Shown: in pieces, positions 39,877 to 48,513 of the stretch
Layout of the letters: every line of letters starts with the position of its first letter
Numbering within the stretch: the first letter of the stretch is position 1
Assembly: GCF_021390335.1 (NCBI RefSeq)
Contig: NZ_JAJUXK010000004.1
Location: 248,001-312,000, forward strand
Reading direction: 5' to 3'
DNA from: Dyadobacter sp. CY343
GTDB taxonomy: Bacteria > Bacteroidota > Bacteroidia > Cytophagales > Spirosomataceae
Length of the DNA stretch: 64,000 bases
Position numbers and translations under genes: made by a program
The notes under the pieces: model-generated
What the model was told of the DNA's origin: nothing
Seen by the model: the letters and a program-made list of their open reading frames with translations, nothing else
The model's database searches: none

Positions 39877-40953
39877 TTACTCTTTGGTCAGCCGCGCCAG
39901 TCTCGCGTACATCTCCACCATCGCGCTCTGGTCTATCAGCGTTTTTTCGGGTTTCCTGCCCATCAGGTTATTTTCGTCCCGCTCTTCTTTCCAAATCCTT
40001 TCCGCATCGTCGACGAAAAAGCTGAAAATGCTTTTGTCTTTATTTACCTTATAAAGCGCCTCATATCCGCGCAGGAGCACCACATTAAACCAGTAATTTC
40101 CGGGCAGTTTGTTATTCACATAAAAGAAATCGCGCGCCGCTCCGGCGATCTGGTTTGCCTCTTTCAGATACTTGTCTTCTTTGGTAATTTCATATAGTAA
40201 CACATTGGATTGCAGCATTGTACCGGTATTATAAGTGTATTTGGCTGAATCAATTTTCATAGAAGGAATCTTGATCGCGTCCCAATAAGTACCGTCCGGT
40301 GACCGCAGGTGTTTGTTTGTCCAGGCGTAAAGGTCCAGTGCGGTATTCAGGTATTCCGGCTTTTTGTTCAATTTATATAATTGCAGCGCCACCAGGATCC
40401 CGGGCCCGTTTGAGCAGGTATTCTTGGTATTCTTTTCGTCCTCTTTCCAATACAGCCCGCCGCCCGTTTTCTTATCATAGCCCGTCATCATAAACGTGTA
40501 AATCTCTTCGGCCAGCTTTAAATACGATGGATTTTTGGTCCGTTCGTAAGCATCGAGCGCCGCAATCGCAATCCACTGATTATCGTCATAAAACCGGGAA
40601 TCCTTTTGCTCTTTGGTTACATAAGCCTGGTACCCTGGTGCGGGCGCATCGTTGTTTTTGTACTTCGCTATTGCATCCAGAACTGGTTTCAGTAATTCCT
40701 TTTTCAAAAGCGTCGCTTCCGCTTCATTTTCGGCTTGCATTAATGCGCAGAGTGGCCATAGATACGCATGCGGCTTTTCATTTTTTCCGTTCGTTTCCAT
40801 GTACAAGCCTGTTTGTTCATCATAAAATATCTGATTGATATTCGCATTGATCGCCCTGATCCGCTGCTGATAATCTGCTGCTTGCTGCGCCTGGCCAGCC
40901 AGGAAACACAGACTAAAAAGTAAACACATTACTCCTGTTCTTTTCAAACGCAT
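39877..40953 (-). CDS. Glycoside hydrolase family 76 (alpha-1,6-mannanase-like)
   Basis: 358 residues from the ATG at 40953 (MRLKRTGVMCLLFSL), which begins a signal peptide ending near AGQAQ; the upstream frame to 40995 is ignored. An (alpha/alpha)6 barrel with the GH76 catalytic Asp pair Asp123-Asp124 in RFYDDNQWIAIAALDAY, plus GGLYWKEDEKNTKNTCSNGPG near 165-185. GH76 enzymes cut alpha-1,6-mannan backbones; in this context the substrate may be high-mannose or yeast-type mannan. It is transcribed leftward, divergent from susC1. Confidence 0.88.
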   Translation of the reverse strand: MRLKRTGVMCLLFSLCFLAGQAQQAADYQQRIRAINANINQIFYDEQTGLYMETNGKNEKPHAYLWPLCALMQAENEAEATLLKKELLKPVLDAIAKYKNNDAPAPGYQAYVTKEQKDSRFYDDNQWIAIAALDAYERTKNPSYLKLAEEIYTFMMTGYDKKTGGGLYWKEDEKNTKNTCSNGPGILVALQLYKLNKKPEYLNTALDLYAWTNKHLRSPDGTYWDAIKIPSMKIDSAKYTYNTGTMLQSNVLLYEITKEDKYLKEANQIAGAARDFFYVNNKLPGNYWFNVVLLRGYEALYKVNKDKSIFSFFVDDAERIWKEERDENNLMGRKPEKTLIDQSAMVEMYARLARLTKE

Positions 40954-41144
40954 AGTTAAATCGGTTTGGTAATATCCTTTAAACAACGCGGACAAACTAT
41001 TTTACCATCAGTGACATATCAATTTTCGGTTTTAATCTTCACTTCTACAAAACTAGTTTATATGGTATTTAGGAAAATAAAACAATTTTATTTTGATATT
41101 CTAAGGATCTGCGAAACACTATTTTATCCAGCTGACACATCACC

Positions 41145-41152
41145 TATATTTG
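41145..41152 (+). promoter_or_regulatory. -7 promoter element for SusCD pair 1
   Basis: TATATTTG, an exact TAnnTTTG match, in the 398-base gap (40954-41351) between the divergent GH76 and susC1 genes. The leader to the susC1 ATG would be about 190 bases. The rest of the gap holds no credible gene; the open frame at 40966-41220 looks spurious. Confidence 0.5.
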
Positions 41153-41351
41153 ATTCAGCAAGTGTCCAGAGCCGACGCAATCATTATCTATTCACCATAA
41201 ACTACCAGCCTATTCAATAAAAAAGGTGAATGATGTCGCCACATCACTCACCCGAATTAATCCCCAACCAGATTGTGACCGAATTGCTGCCCCGAAAGGA
41301 GCGTGGGATTTCGTTTGCCAATTTTTCCAAACTAACAAAACGAACAAAAGT

Positions 41352-44300
41352 ATGAAAAAAACCTTTTACCGGCGGAGTCGCCTTCCTAAAAATTTGAGAA
41401 TCAGGCTCATACAAGTATTAACTATTCTCCCGCTCACAGGAATTGCGCTGACTGGCGCAGTTGCAGCAGAAGCGGCAAATAACCGCCGGACAACCACGAT
41501 CGGCGGACAATATGCGGACATAACGATCAAGGGAAAAGTAGCAGATGCAGCCGGCGGGACCATTCCCGGCGCGACTGTCGTATTAAAAGGAAGCTCGTCA
41601 GTAGGTACCACCACCGACGTAGACGGCGCCTTTACACTTTTGATCCCCGACGGCAGCACGACACTTGTCGTTTCGTCGATCGGGTATCTGACCCAGGAAG
41701 TGAACATTGCCAACAAATCGCAGATAGATATTGTACTTCAATCGGATGTAAAGGCATTGAGCGAAGTAGTCGTAACCGGTTATTCATCTCAATCCAAAAG
41801 AGATATTACCGGCGCGGTTTCAACGGTCGATGCGACTGAGCTGACCAAAGTTGCGGCTCCTAACGTAGCCCAGCAATTGCAGGGACGTGTGGCCGGGGTA
41901 ACCGTTACTTCGAATAATACGCCCGGCGGTGAAGCTACGGTCCGCATCCGCGGTTTTGGTACGATCAACAACAACGATCCTCTGTACGTGATCGACGGTG
42001 TTCCTACCAAAGGCGGCCTCAACAGCATTAACCCGAACAACATCGAGTCGATGCAGGTTTTGAAAGATGCCTCCTCCGCTTCAATTTACGGTTCAAGAGC
42101 TGCCAACGGGGTTATTATCATTACAACTAAAAAAGGAAAAGCAGGCGCAGCGAGGTTCACATTCAACTCCCGCGCAGGTTTGCAAACGGGCAAAGTCGAT
42201 CTGGACCTGATCAAAGATCCGCAGCAATTTGGCGACCTGCTCTGGACGCAGCGCCGGAATGCAGGTGTACTGACGAATGGAAACCCGTCGCACCAGCAAT
42301 ATGGTAACGGGCCAAGCGCAGTGGTTCCTGATTATATCCTTGCGGGATCGAGCTACGGGCTTTCTGCGGGTGATCCAAGAGTTGATCCGGCGCTGTACAA
42401 CTACAACCGAGCAGGCTTTTACCAAATTGTAGAGGCTAATAAAGAAGGTACCGACTGGCACAAGGAAATACTCCGGCCGGCTGCGATCCAGGAATATAAC
42501 ATTGGCGCAACAGGTGGTACTGAAACCGGCCGCTACGCGATCGCATTAAACTATTTCAAGCAGGATGGGGTATTGATCCATACTTCTTTCAATCGTTATT
42601 CGCTGCGCTCGAACACAGAATTTACGTTTAAAAAACGCATTCGTTTGGGTGAAAACCTGGAAGTAAGCTACACGGAAAACAAAGGCTATTATGCCAACAA
42701 CGGTACTGCAAGTACGCTGAATAACCAGGATGGTAACCCTGTCGGAAACGGATATCGTATTCCTTCAATAATTCCTGTGTATGATATCATGGGCAATTTT
42801 GCTGCGACGAGAGCCGCTGGTCTGGGACCTGCTACCAACCCGGTTGCGCAGCTGGCACGTACTAAAAACAACCAGACCAATAATTTCCGCGCGTTTGGTA
42901 ATGCTTACATGGAGATCGATATCCTCAAAGATCTGACTGCCAAGTCAAGCATCGGTATTGATTTGACTGCATTCAACCGCGTAGGTTACACACTGCTTGA
43001 CCTGGAAGAAGCAGAAATCGAAGCTGCAAATGCATTGACGAACGAAAATGCGTACGATCTTAACTGGACGTGGTCAAATACATTGAACTACAACAAAAAC
43101 ATCGGCGCTGATCATAAGATCAATGTATTGCTTGGAACGGAGGCGATTAAAGGTACCGGACGAAATTTCAATGCGACCCGGACTACATTCTTCTCCGAAG
43201 ATCCGCAGTATATGTTCCTGAGCTCAGGTACAGCAGGTATTAACAACGCAGGCGGCGGTTATGAATGGGCACTTTTCTCTCTTTTTGGAAAAGTAAATTA
43301 CTCATTCAAAGACCGTTACCTTCTGGAAGCAACTGTCCGCCGCGATGGTTCTTCGCGTTTTGGTCAAAACAACCGTTACGGAACGTTCCCTGCATTCAGT
43401 GCGGGATGGAGACTTTCGGAAGAGAGCTTCCTGAAACCTGTAAGCTGGCTGGATGATCTGAAAATAAGAGCTGGCTGGGGACAAACCGGTAATCAGGAAA
43501 TTGGTAACTATAACGGTTTCAGCACTTATCGCTCGAACCTGGGCTTGTCTTCTTACGCAATCGGAGGCGGCAACAATGCAGTGGAGCCAGGGTTTGATAC
43601 GGAAGCATTTGGTAACCCGGATGCAAAATGGGAGACTACAACACAAACCAACATCGGTTTGGACGCAACTTTCCTGAAAGGTATGTTCAACTTCAACCTT
43701 GACCTTTACAACCGTACAACTTCCGACATGCTTTATCAGGTGGCACTTCCTGCTACTCAGGGTGTTGCAACGATTCCTTTCGTGAATGTGGGTGAAATGA
43801 ACAACAAGGGAATTGACCTTGCCCTGGATTTTAACAACAAAGCACTGAACGGCGACCTGACCTATTCAGTAGGGGTTAATTTCTCAACCTATAAAAATGA
43901 AGTGGGCAAGTTGAATAACAGCTCTTCCGCAGTACTACTTGGCCCGGCGATCCGTAGCTATACCTGGACTCGCTCAGTTGCAGGAATGCCGCTTTATTCG
44001 TTCTATGGTTTGCAGATCGACGGTATTTACCAAAATCAGGAAGAAGTGGACAAGGGGCCGAAATACCCGGGTTACGCAGCTGTGGGTAAATACAAATATC
44101 AGGATACAGACGGCGACGGTACTATCACCGACAACGACCGCGTATTCCTCGGTAATCCGCACCCCGACTTTACCTATGGTATCAACCTGAATGTAGGCTA
44201 CAAAAACTTCGATATGTCGGCTTTCTTCCAGGGCGTGAAAGGAAATGGAATTATCAATATGGTGAAACGCTGGGTTGATTTCAACAACCAGGCTGGTAAC

Positions 44301-44669
44301 AGAAGTCTGCGTATGCTGAACGATTCGTGGACTCCTGAAAATCCGGACGCAGTACTTCCGATCCTGGACGCAAACGACAGCCGCAGCCAGCAGCCTTCGA
44401 GCTACTTTATTGAGGACGGTTCTTACTTCCGCATGAAAAACCTGACGATTGGTTACACGCTTCCAAGTACTGTTTTGTCAAAAATCGGATTTGAAAGTGC
44501 ACGCGTTTACGTACAGGCTCAAAACCTTTTCACGATCACCAAATACAGCGGTATCGATCCTGAGGTAACATCCGTAGGCTCTGCGCCGGGAAGTACTGTG
44601 CTGGGTGTGGATCAGGGAAATTATCCTAACTCGAAAATGTACCAGATCGGGATCAACTTCGGGTTTTAG
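41352..44669 (+). CDS. SusC/RagA-type TonB-dependent receptor, pair 1
   Basis: 1105 residues from the ATG at 41352 (MKKTFYRRSRLPKNL); the 42 codons before it are leader. A signal sequence leads into a carboxypeptidase-regulatory-like domain (ITIKGKVADAAGGTIPGATV), then the TonB-box region LSEVVVTGYSSQ, the plug (VAQQLQGRVAGVTV; LYVIDGVPTKGG) and a 22-strand barrel ending YQIGINFGF. It imports oligosaccharides captured by its SusD partner across the outer membrane, driven by TonB. The paired susD follows after 45 bases. No regulator lies upstream. Confidence 0.95.
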   Translation: MKKTFYRRSRLPKNLRIRLIQVLTILPLTGIALTGAVAAEAANNRRTTTIGGQYADITIKGKVADAAGGTIPGATVVLKGSSSVGTTTDVDGAFTLLIPDGSTTLVVSSIGYLTQEVNIANKSQIDIVLQSDVKALSEVVVTGYSSQSKRDITGAVSTVDATELTKVAAPNVAQQLQGRVAGVTVTSNNTPGGEATVRIRGFGTINNNDPLYVIDGVPTKGGLNSINPNNIESMQVLKDASSASIYGSRAANGVIIITTKKGKAGAARFTFNSRAGLQTGKVDLDLIKDPQQFGDLLWTQRRNAGVLTNGNPSHQQYGNGPSAVVPDYILAGSSYGLSAGDPRVDPALYNYNRAGFYQIVEANKEGTDWHKEILRPAAIQEYNIGATGGTETGRYAIALNYFKQDGVLIHTSFNRYSLRSNTEFTFKKRIRLGENLEVSYTENKGYYANNGTASTLNNQDGNPVGNGYRIPSIIPVYDIMGNFAATRAAGLGPATNPVAQLARTKNNQTNNFRAFGNAYMEIDILKDLTAKSSIGIDLTAFNRVGYTLLDLEEAEIEAANALTNENAYDLNWTWSNTLNYNKNIGADHKINVLLGTEAIKGTGRNFNATRTTFFSEDPQYMFLSSGTAGINNAGGGYEWALFSLFGKVNYSFKDRYLLEATVRRDGSSRFGQNNRYGTFPAFSAGWRLSEESFLKPVSWLDDLKIRAGWGQTGNQEIGNYNGFSTYRSNLGLSSYAIGGGNNAVEPGFDTEAFGNPDAKWETTTQTNIGLDATFLKGMFNFNLDLYNRTTSDMLYQVALPATQGVATIPFVNVGEMNNKGIDLALDFNNKALNGDLTYSVGVNFSTYKNEVGKLNNSSSAVLLGPAIRSYTWTRSVAGMPLYSFYGLQIDGIYQNQEEVDKGPKYPGYAAVGKYKYQDTDGDGTITDNDRVFLGNPHPDFTYGINLNVGYKNFDMSAFFQGVKGNGIINMVKRWVDFNNQAGNRSLRMLNDSWTPENPDAVLPILDANDSRSQQPSSYFIEDGSYFRMKNLTIGYTLPSTVLSKIGFESARVYVQAQNLFTITKYSGIDPEVTSVGSAPGSTVLGVDQGNYPNSKMYQIGINFGF

Positions 44670-44714
44670 TAATTGGGACAAAACTTTTTATCTGTGAATA
44701 ATAAGCGAATAGAT

Positions 44715-46373
44715 ATGAAAAAGAGCATAATAACTGCAATGGTCTGCGTAGGAATGCTGACTTCCTGCGGCAAAGAGTTTCTGGAAACAACACCGCTGGG
44801 TGTTGGGAATGAACAGTCACTTTCAAATAAATCAGGGGTAAATGCGGTACTGATCGGCGCTTACAGTTTGCTGGACGGCGTCGGTGCGGGACCTGTGAAC
44901 ACCTCTTCGGTAAGCAACTGGATCTACGGCTCAGTCGCTTCCGACGATGCGTACAAAGGTTCGGATGTGGGTGACCAGGCGCAGATCACGACGATCGAGC
45001 GTTACATTCCACAGGCCGATATTGGGGCATATAATGATAAATGGGTCGCTGTTTACGACGGCGTTTCCCGCTCTAATAATGCGATCAAACTGGCCGGTCT
45101 GGCAACAGACATGACCGACGCTGAAAAGGCGCAGGCAATAGGTGAGGCACGTTTTCTGAGAGCGTGGTACCATTTTGAAGCCAAGAAGCTCTGGAATATG
45201 GTTCCTTATGTGGATGAAACGGTGACGGATTATATCAATTTACCAAACGATCAGGATATCTGGCCAATGATCGAAGCAGACTTCCAATTCGCTATTGACA
45301 ATGTGTCGGCGACAAAAGCGCAGGTAGGCCGGGCAAGCAAGTGGACTGCAAAAGCCGCGCTCGCCAAAGTGCACATGTACCAGCAGGATTACACTTCTGC
45401 AAAGCCGCTGCTTGACGACGTGATCAATAACGGTCCTTTTGCATTGGTGAATAGCTTCCATGACAATTTCAGGATCGCGACGGAGAACAATAGTGAGTCT
45501 GTTTTCGAAGTTCAAATGTCGGTAGGCGATGGTGGAAACGGGCAGAACGGTAGCTGGGGAGATAATTACAACTTTCCTTACGGCTCGGCGCCTGGCGGTT
45601 GCTGCGGGTTTTACCAGCCTTCTCAAAACCTTGTAAATGCATTCAAAACCGATGCAGCTGGTTTGCCTTTGCTAGATACTTTCAATGACGTCGATGTCAA
45701 AAATGACGAAGGACTGGCATCCACTGATGCATTTACGCCTTACGAAGGAACACTTGATCCGAGATTAGACTGGACTGTGGGCCGGAGAGGACTTCCATTC
45801 CTGAACTGGGGAACGCATCCCGGCAAGAATTGGATCCGCGACCAGGCATTCGGGGGACCTTATACGTTCAAGAAATTCTTTGCTTACAGTGGTGAAAACG
45901 CCGGTGCAGAATCTCCGCGTGCGAATGCTAACAATTACCGCGCGATCCGTTTTGCCGATGTGCTCTTAATGCGTGCCGAAGTGGCTGTCGAAGAAAACGA
46001 CCTGGCAACCGCGTTGAAAATCGTAAACCAGATCCGTACCCGTGCGGCTAATGTGGTCGTGTCCGACGCGAGCGGAAAGCCGGCGGCTAATTATCTTGTG
46101 AAAGCTTACCCTGCCTTCGCTACCAAGGATTATGCAAGAAAAGCGGTACGTTTTGAACGTCGGGTAGAACTCGCTATGGAAGGCCACCGTCATTTCGACC
46201 TCGTTCGCTGGGGCGTCGCTGATAGCGTGTTAAATGCTTATCTGGCGAAGGAAAGCGTGAAAAGAAGCTACCTGAAAGGGGCTACTTTTGTAAAAGGAAA
46301 AAGTGAATACTTCCCAATCCCCCAAGCGCAGATCGATATTATGGGAGCTAGTGTTTTGAAGCAGAATCCTTAG
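44715..46373 (+). CDS. SusD/RagB-type glycan-binding lipoprotein, pair 1
   Basis: 552 residues from the ATG at 44715, with lipobox MLTSC (Cys18). The N-terminal SusD region is helical (EARFLRAWYHFEAKKLWNMVPY near 150-170) and the C-terminal RagB domain ends with FPIPQAQIDIMGASVLKQNP, the family hallmark. It lies on the cell surface and binds glycan for the SusC1 channel. A palindromic repeat (46384-46460) follows, so pair 1 is probably a two-gene unit. Confidence 0.94.
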   Translation: MKKSIITAMVCVGMLTSCGKEFLETTPLGVGNEQSLSNKSGVNAVLIGAYSLLDGVGAGPVNTSSVSNWIYGSVASDDAYKGSDVGDQAQITTIERYIPQADIGAYNDKWVAVYDGVSRSNNAIKLAGLATDMTDAEKAQAIGEARFLRAWYHFEAKKLWNMVPYVDETVTDYINLPNDQDIWPMIEADFQFAIDNVSATKAQVGRASKWTAKAALAKVHMYQQDYTSAKPLLDDVINNGPFALVNSFHDNFRIATENNSESVFEVQMSVGDGGNGQNGSWGDNYNFPYGSAPGGCCGFYQPSQNLVNAFKTDAAGLPLLDTFNDVDVKNDEGLASTDAFTPYEGTLDPRLDWTVGRRGLPFLNWGTHPGKNWIRDQAFGGPYTFKKFFAYSGENAGAESPRANANNYRAIRFADVLLMRAEVAVEENDLATALKIVNQIRTRAANVVVSDASGKPAANYLVKAYPAFATKDYARKAVRFERRVELAMEGHRHFDLVRWGVADSVLNAYLAKESVKRSYLKGATFVKGKSEYFPIPQAQIDIMGASVLKQNP

Positions 46374-46383
46374 TTTTATTAAT

Positions 46384-46460
46384 GCCACGAATGCACGAAT
46401 GAGGCACGAATGCACGAATGAGGCACGAATGTATTCGTGGTTATTCGTGCATCCGTGGTA
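46384..46460. repeat. Direct and inverted repeat of the CACGAATG type after susD1
   Basis: Two and a half copies of a 19-base unit (CACGAATGCACGAATGAGG) run from 46386 to 46430. The outer arms 46385-46400 and 46443-46458 form an inverted repeat with one mismatch in 16 bases. It can fold into a long hairpin right after the SusCD1 operon and may act as a terminator or mRNA stabiliser. Confidence 0.8.
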
Positions 46461-46469
46461 TTTAAAACA

Positions 46470-46736
46470 CTAACTATCGTAATGAGATTTGCAACGCATG
46501 ATAAATAAAGTGTCACCAAGCACGCGATAAACGAGCCTGTGCTCGTCGGTGATTCTTCTTGACCAGTAGCCTGACAAATTCGCCCGCAACATTTCGGGCT
46601 TCCCCCTTCCTTCGAAAGGAGTTCTTAAACATTCCTTGACAAGCTCGTTGATTTTTCTAACAATGTTCTTGTCAACCCTCTGTCATTCGGTATATTCCTC
46701 CCATGCATCAGGATGCCAGGAAGCATCAAGGTTCAA
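46470..46736 (-). pseudogene. YoeB-family toxin gene with in-frame stop (Trp to TGA)
   Basis: Read leftward from a TTG at 46736, the frame gives a YoeB-like sequence: DASWHPDAWEEYTE, a stop codon, then QRVDKNIVRKINELVKE, TPFEGRGKPEMLRANLSG, YWSRRITDEHRLVYRV and a CKSHY-type end. The stop is TGA at 46683-46685, exactly where intact YoeB proteins have the Trp of an EWQ-like motif. The rest, including the catalytic Glu/Arg/His-containing regions, is intact. An ATG (46724-46726) overlaps the antitoxin stop but is in another frame. The toxin should be inactive unless the TGA is a sequencing error. Confidence 0.75.
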
Positions 46737-46938
46737 TAAGGTCGCGCTGAATAAAAATACCTGGGTTGCTTTTGAGATCTTCAATCGCTTTCAGCAAAAG
46801 CTCCCTGTTTCGGGGATTGCTCAATAAATAGTCGGTGGTGTCCATTTGGGCAGGCGATTTCTTTTGAGTTTTGATGGTCCTCAAAAAATCCCGGATCGCT
46901 CGTTTTTCCCTTTGTGACGGCACTGCAAGTCTTAACAT
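46726..46938 (-). CDS. YefM-like antitoxin remnant
   Basis: A 70-residue frame whose second half (DTTDYLLSNPRNRELLLKAI and IQRDLIEP) matches the C-terminal toxin-binding part of YefM/RelB-like antitoxins. The first 30 residues are basic and do not resemble the usual YefM DNA-binding N-terminus, so it may be truncated or frameshifted. It directly precedes the broken YoeB-like gene, completing a decayed toxin-antitoxin locus between SusCD1 and the lacI-type gene. Confidence 0.6.
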   Translation of the reverse strand: MLRLAVPSQREKRAIRDFLRTIKTQKKSPAQMDTTDYLLSNPRNRELLLKAIEDLKSNPGIFIQRDLIEP

Positions 46939-47006
46939 AGATAAGAACTTAAATGTAAGTATGTGTCATGAAATGAGGAACCGCGACAAATATATAGAAA
47001 AATCCT

Positions 47007-48173
47007 TTACCGGTTCCGCGCCGACGAACCGCGTACGATCAGCTCTGTTCTAAGCACTTTTCGCTCTGAAATCCGAATTTCCTCCGTGTCGACCAGCTGT
47101 AAAATCCACTCGGCGGTAGCCTGCCCCATTTCCATTGTAGGCTGCCTGATTGTCGTTAAACCCGGACCAATGTACGCTGATTCCGGATTGTCGCTAAACC
47201 CCACTACGCCCAGTTCGTCAGGAATAGCAATCCCCTTTTCTTTGGCAATCAGTATGATTTCAATTGCCGCCGAATCATTCACTGCAAAGATCGCATCCGG
47301 CCGCTCGGCCAGATCGAGCAGGTACTGACCATATATCCTCGCTTTTTGCTGCGAGAGCATTCCCTGAATTACCATGTGATCTTCAATGGTTTTGCCGTGT
47401 TTTTCCATTGCCGCTTTATAGCCTCTCAATCTCTCCTGGCTCACCAACAAAGTAAGTGGCCCGCCAAGGTGTGCGATCCGCTCGTAACCGTTCACGATCA
47501 GATGCTCCACTGCCATAAAAGCAGACTCAAAATCATTTACCACCACTTTCGGCACATTGATCTGCTCGCATACCCGGTTGAAAAGAATGAGCGGGATCCC
47601 GCGTTTCTCAAATACTTCCAAATGATCAAAATTGTTGGTCTCCTGTGTCAGTGAGATCAGCAGCCCGTCTACCCGATTGGCCAGCATCGCCTTCGTATTG
47701 GAAATTTCAACCTGGTAGGATTCATTACTCTGCATGATCGTCAGGTTATACCCCGCCTTTGTCAGCACCTCGTGCGCACCTATGATCACATTGGGAAAGA
47801 ATGGGTTGTGAAACTCCGGCACAATCATCCCTATCGTATTCGTGCGGCTCTTGACCAGATTATAAGCCAGCTGATTTGGCTGGTAGTCGAGCAGTGCGGC
47901 TGTATCCAGCACAGCCTGGCGGGTTTCCGGACTGATATCCGCGTGACCATGCAATGCGCGTGAAACCGTGGAATTCGAAACTCCGAGTGTTTTGGCGATA
48001 TCAATGATCGTTGTCTGGTGTCGTTTCCTTTTCTGCTGGACCGCCGCGGAAACGTCCTTTTCCTGGATTGTAAAATAATAGTTGCACGGCTTGCAAAGGA
48101 ACCGCTGTTTGCCCCGTACATACCCCGCCTTCATAATTCCCTCAACCTGTCCGCACTTTACGCACTTGATCAT
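47007..48173 (-). CDS. LacI-family transcriptional regulator with N-terminal transposase-like zinc ribbon
   Basis: 388 residues. Residues 1-35 form a four-cysteine ribbon (Cys4, Cys7, Cys27, Cys30; CVKCG ... GKQRFLCKPC) like the N-terminus of IS1/InsA-type transposases. A linker leads to a LacI helix-turn-helix (about 55-75, IDIAKTLGVSNSTVSRALHG) and a periplasmic-binding-protein-like effector domain (about 110-388) that senses a sugar. It is divergent from SusCD pair 2, with a candidate operator at 48298-48313, so it probably represses that operon and itself. The ribbon could add DNA or protein contacts. Confidence 0.92.
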   Translation of the reverse strand: MIKCVKCGQVEGIMKAGYVRGKQRFLCKPCNYYFTIQEKDVSAAVQQKRKRHQTTIIDIAKTLGVSNSTVSRALHGHADISPETRQAVLDTAALLDYQPNQLAYNLVKSRTNTIGMIVPEFHNPFFPNVIIGAHEVLTKAGYNLTIMQSNESYQVEISNTKAMLANRVDGLLISLTQETNNFDHLEVFEKRGIPLILFNRVCEQINVPKVVVNDFESAFMAVEHLIVNGYERIAHLGGPLTLLVSQERLRGYKAAMEKHGKTIEDHMVIQGMLSQQKARIYGQYLLDLAERPDAIFAVNDSAAIEIILIAKEKGIAIPDELGVVGFSDNPESAYIGPGLTTIRQPTMEMGQATAEWILQLVDTEEIRISERKVLRTELIVRGSSARNR

Positions 48174-48297
48174 TCTAATTGTACTATTTAAATAAATAAC
48201 CCTAAATCCAGAGAGTTGACGCTCATCGGCATATCTCAGCCCAAAAATAAAGAATTATCATATTATTAGTTTATAAAACCATATATCGGCAACGTAT

Positions 48298-48313
48298 TCG
48301 CAAACGTTCCCGA
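48298..48313. promoter_or_regulatory. Candidate LacI-type operator upstream of SusCD pair 2
   Basis: TCGCAAACGTTCCCGA is an imperfect palindrome around AACGTT (48303-48308), the CG-centred form bound by LacI-family repressors. It lies 5 bases before the -33 element of the susC2 promoter and 124 bases from the start of the divergent regulator gene. A related GGCAACGT lies just upstream (48288-48295). Confidence 0.55.
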
Positions 48314-48318
48314 TAGTT

Positions 48319-48349
48319 TTTGAGCAATTTTGAGATTATATTAGGTTTA
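48319..48349 (+). promoter_or_regulatory. Promoter for SusCD pair 2
   Basis: TTTG (48319-48322) and TAGGTTTA (48342-48349) with a 19-base spacer; the -7 box differs from TAnnTTTG only at the last base. The leader would be about 155 bases. The rest of the 340-base gap 48174-48513 holds no gene. Confidence 0.5.
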
Positions 48350-48513
48350 AACTGCCTTGATTCAGCCCTTCCTTCTGGTTAATTTCATTTAAAAAGGCTC
48401 AGATCACACTGAATTGCAGGCCGCATTTCACATTTACCTGTCGCTTCAATACAAGAAAGATCTGACCTTAATTGAATTATTCCGTTATCCACTCTAACCC
48501 TAAATTCTTTAAT

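Noticed and set aside
40966..41220. 84-residue frame between GH76 and susC1
   Set aside because: No conserved features, and it spans the likely susC1 promoter.
46384..46460. CRISPR-like appearance of regularly spaced CACGAATG copies
   Set aside because: Copies are contiguous or inverted, with no unique spacers and no cas genes.
46683..46685. TGA as selenocysteine or recoded Trp codon in the YoeB-like gene
   Set aside because: No SECIS-like hairpin was seen directly after it, neighbours use TGG for Trp, and loss of function is simpler.
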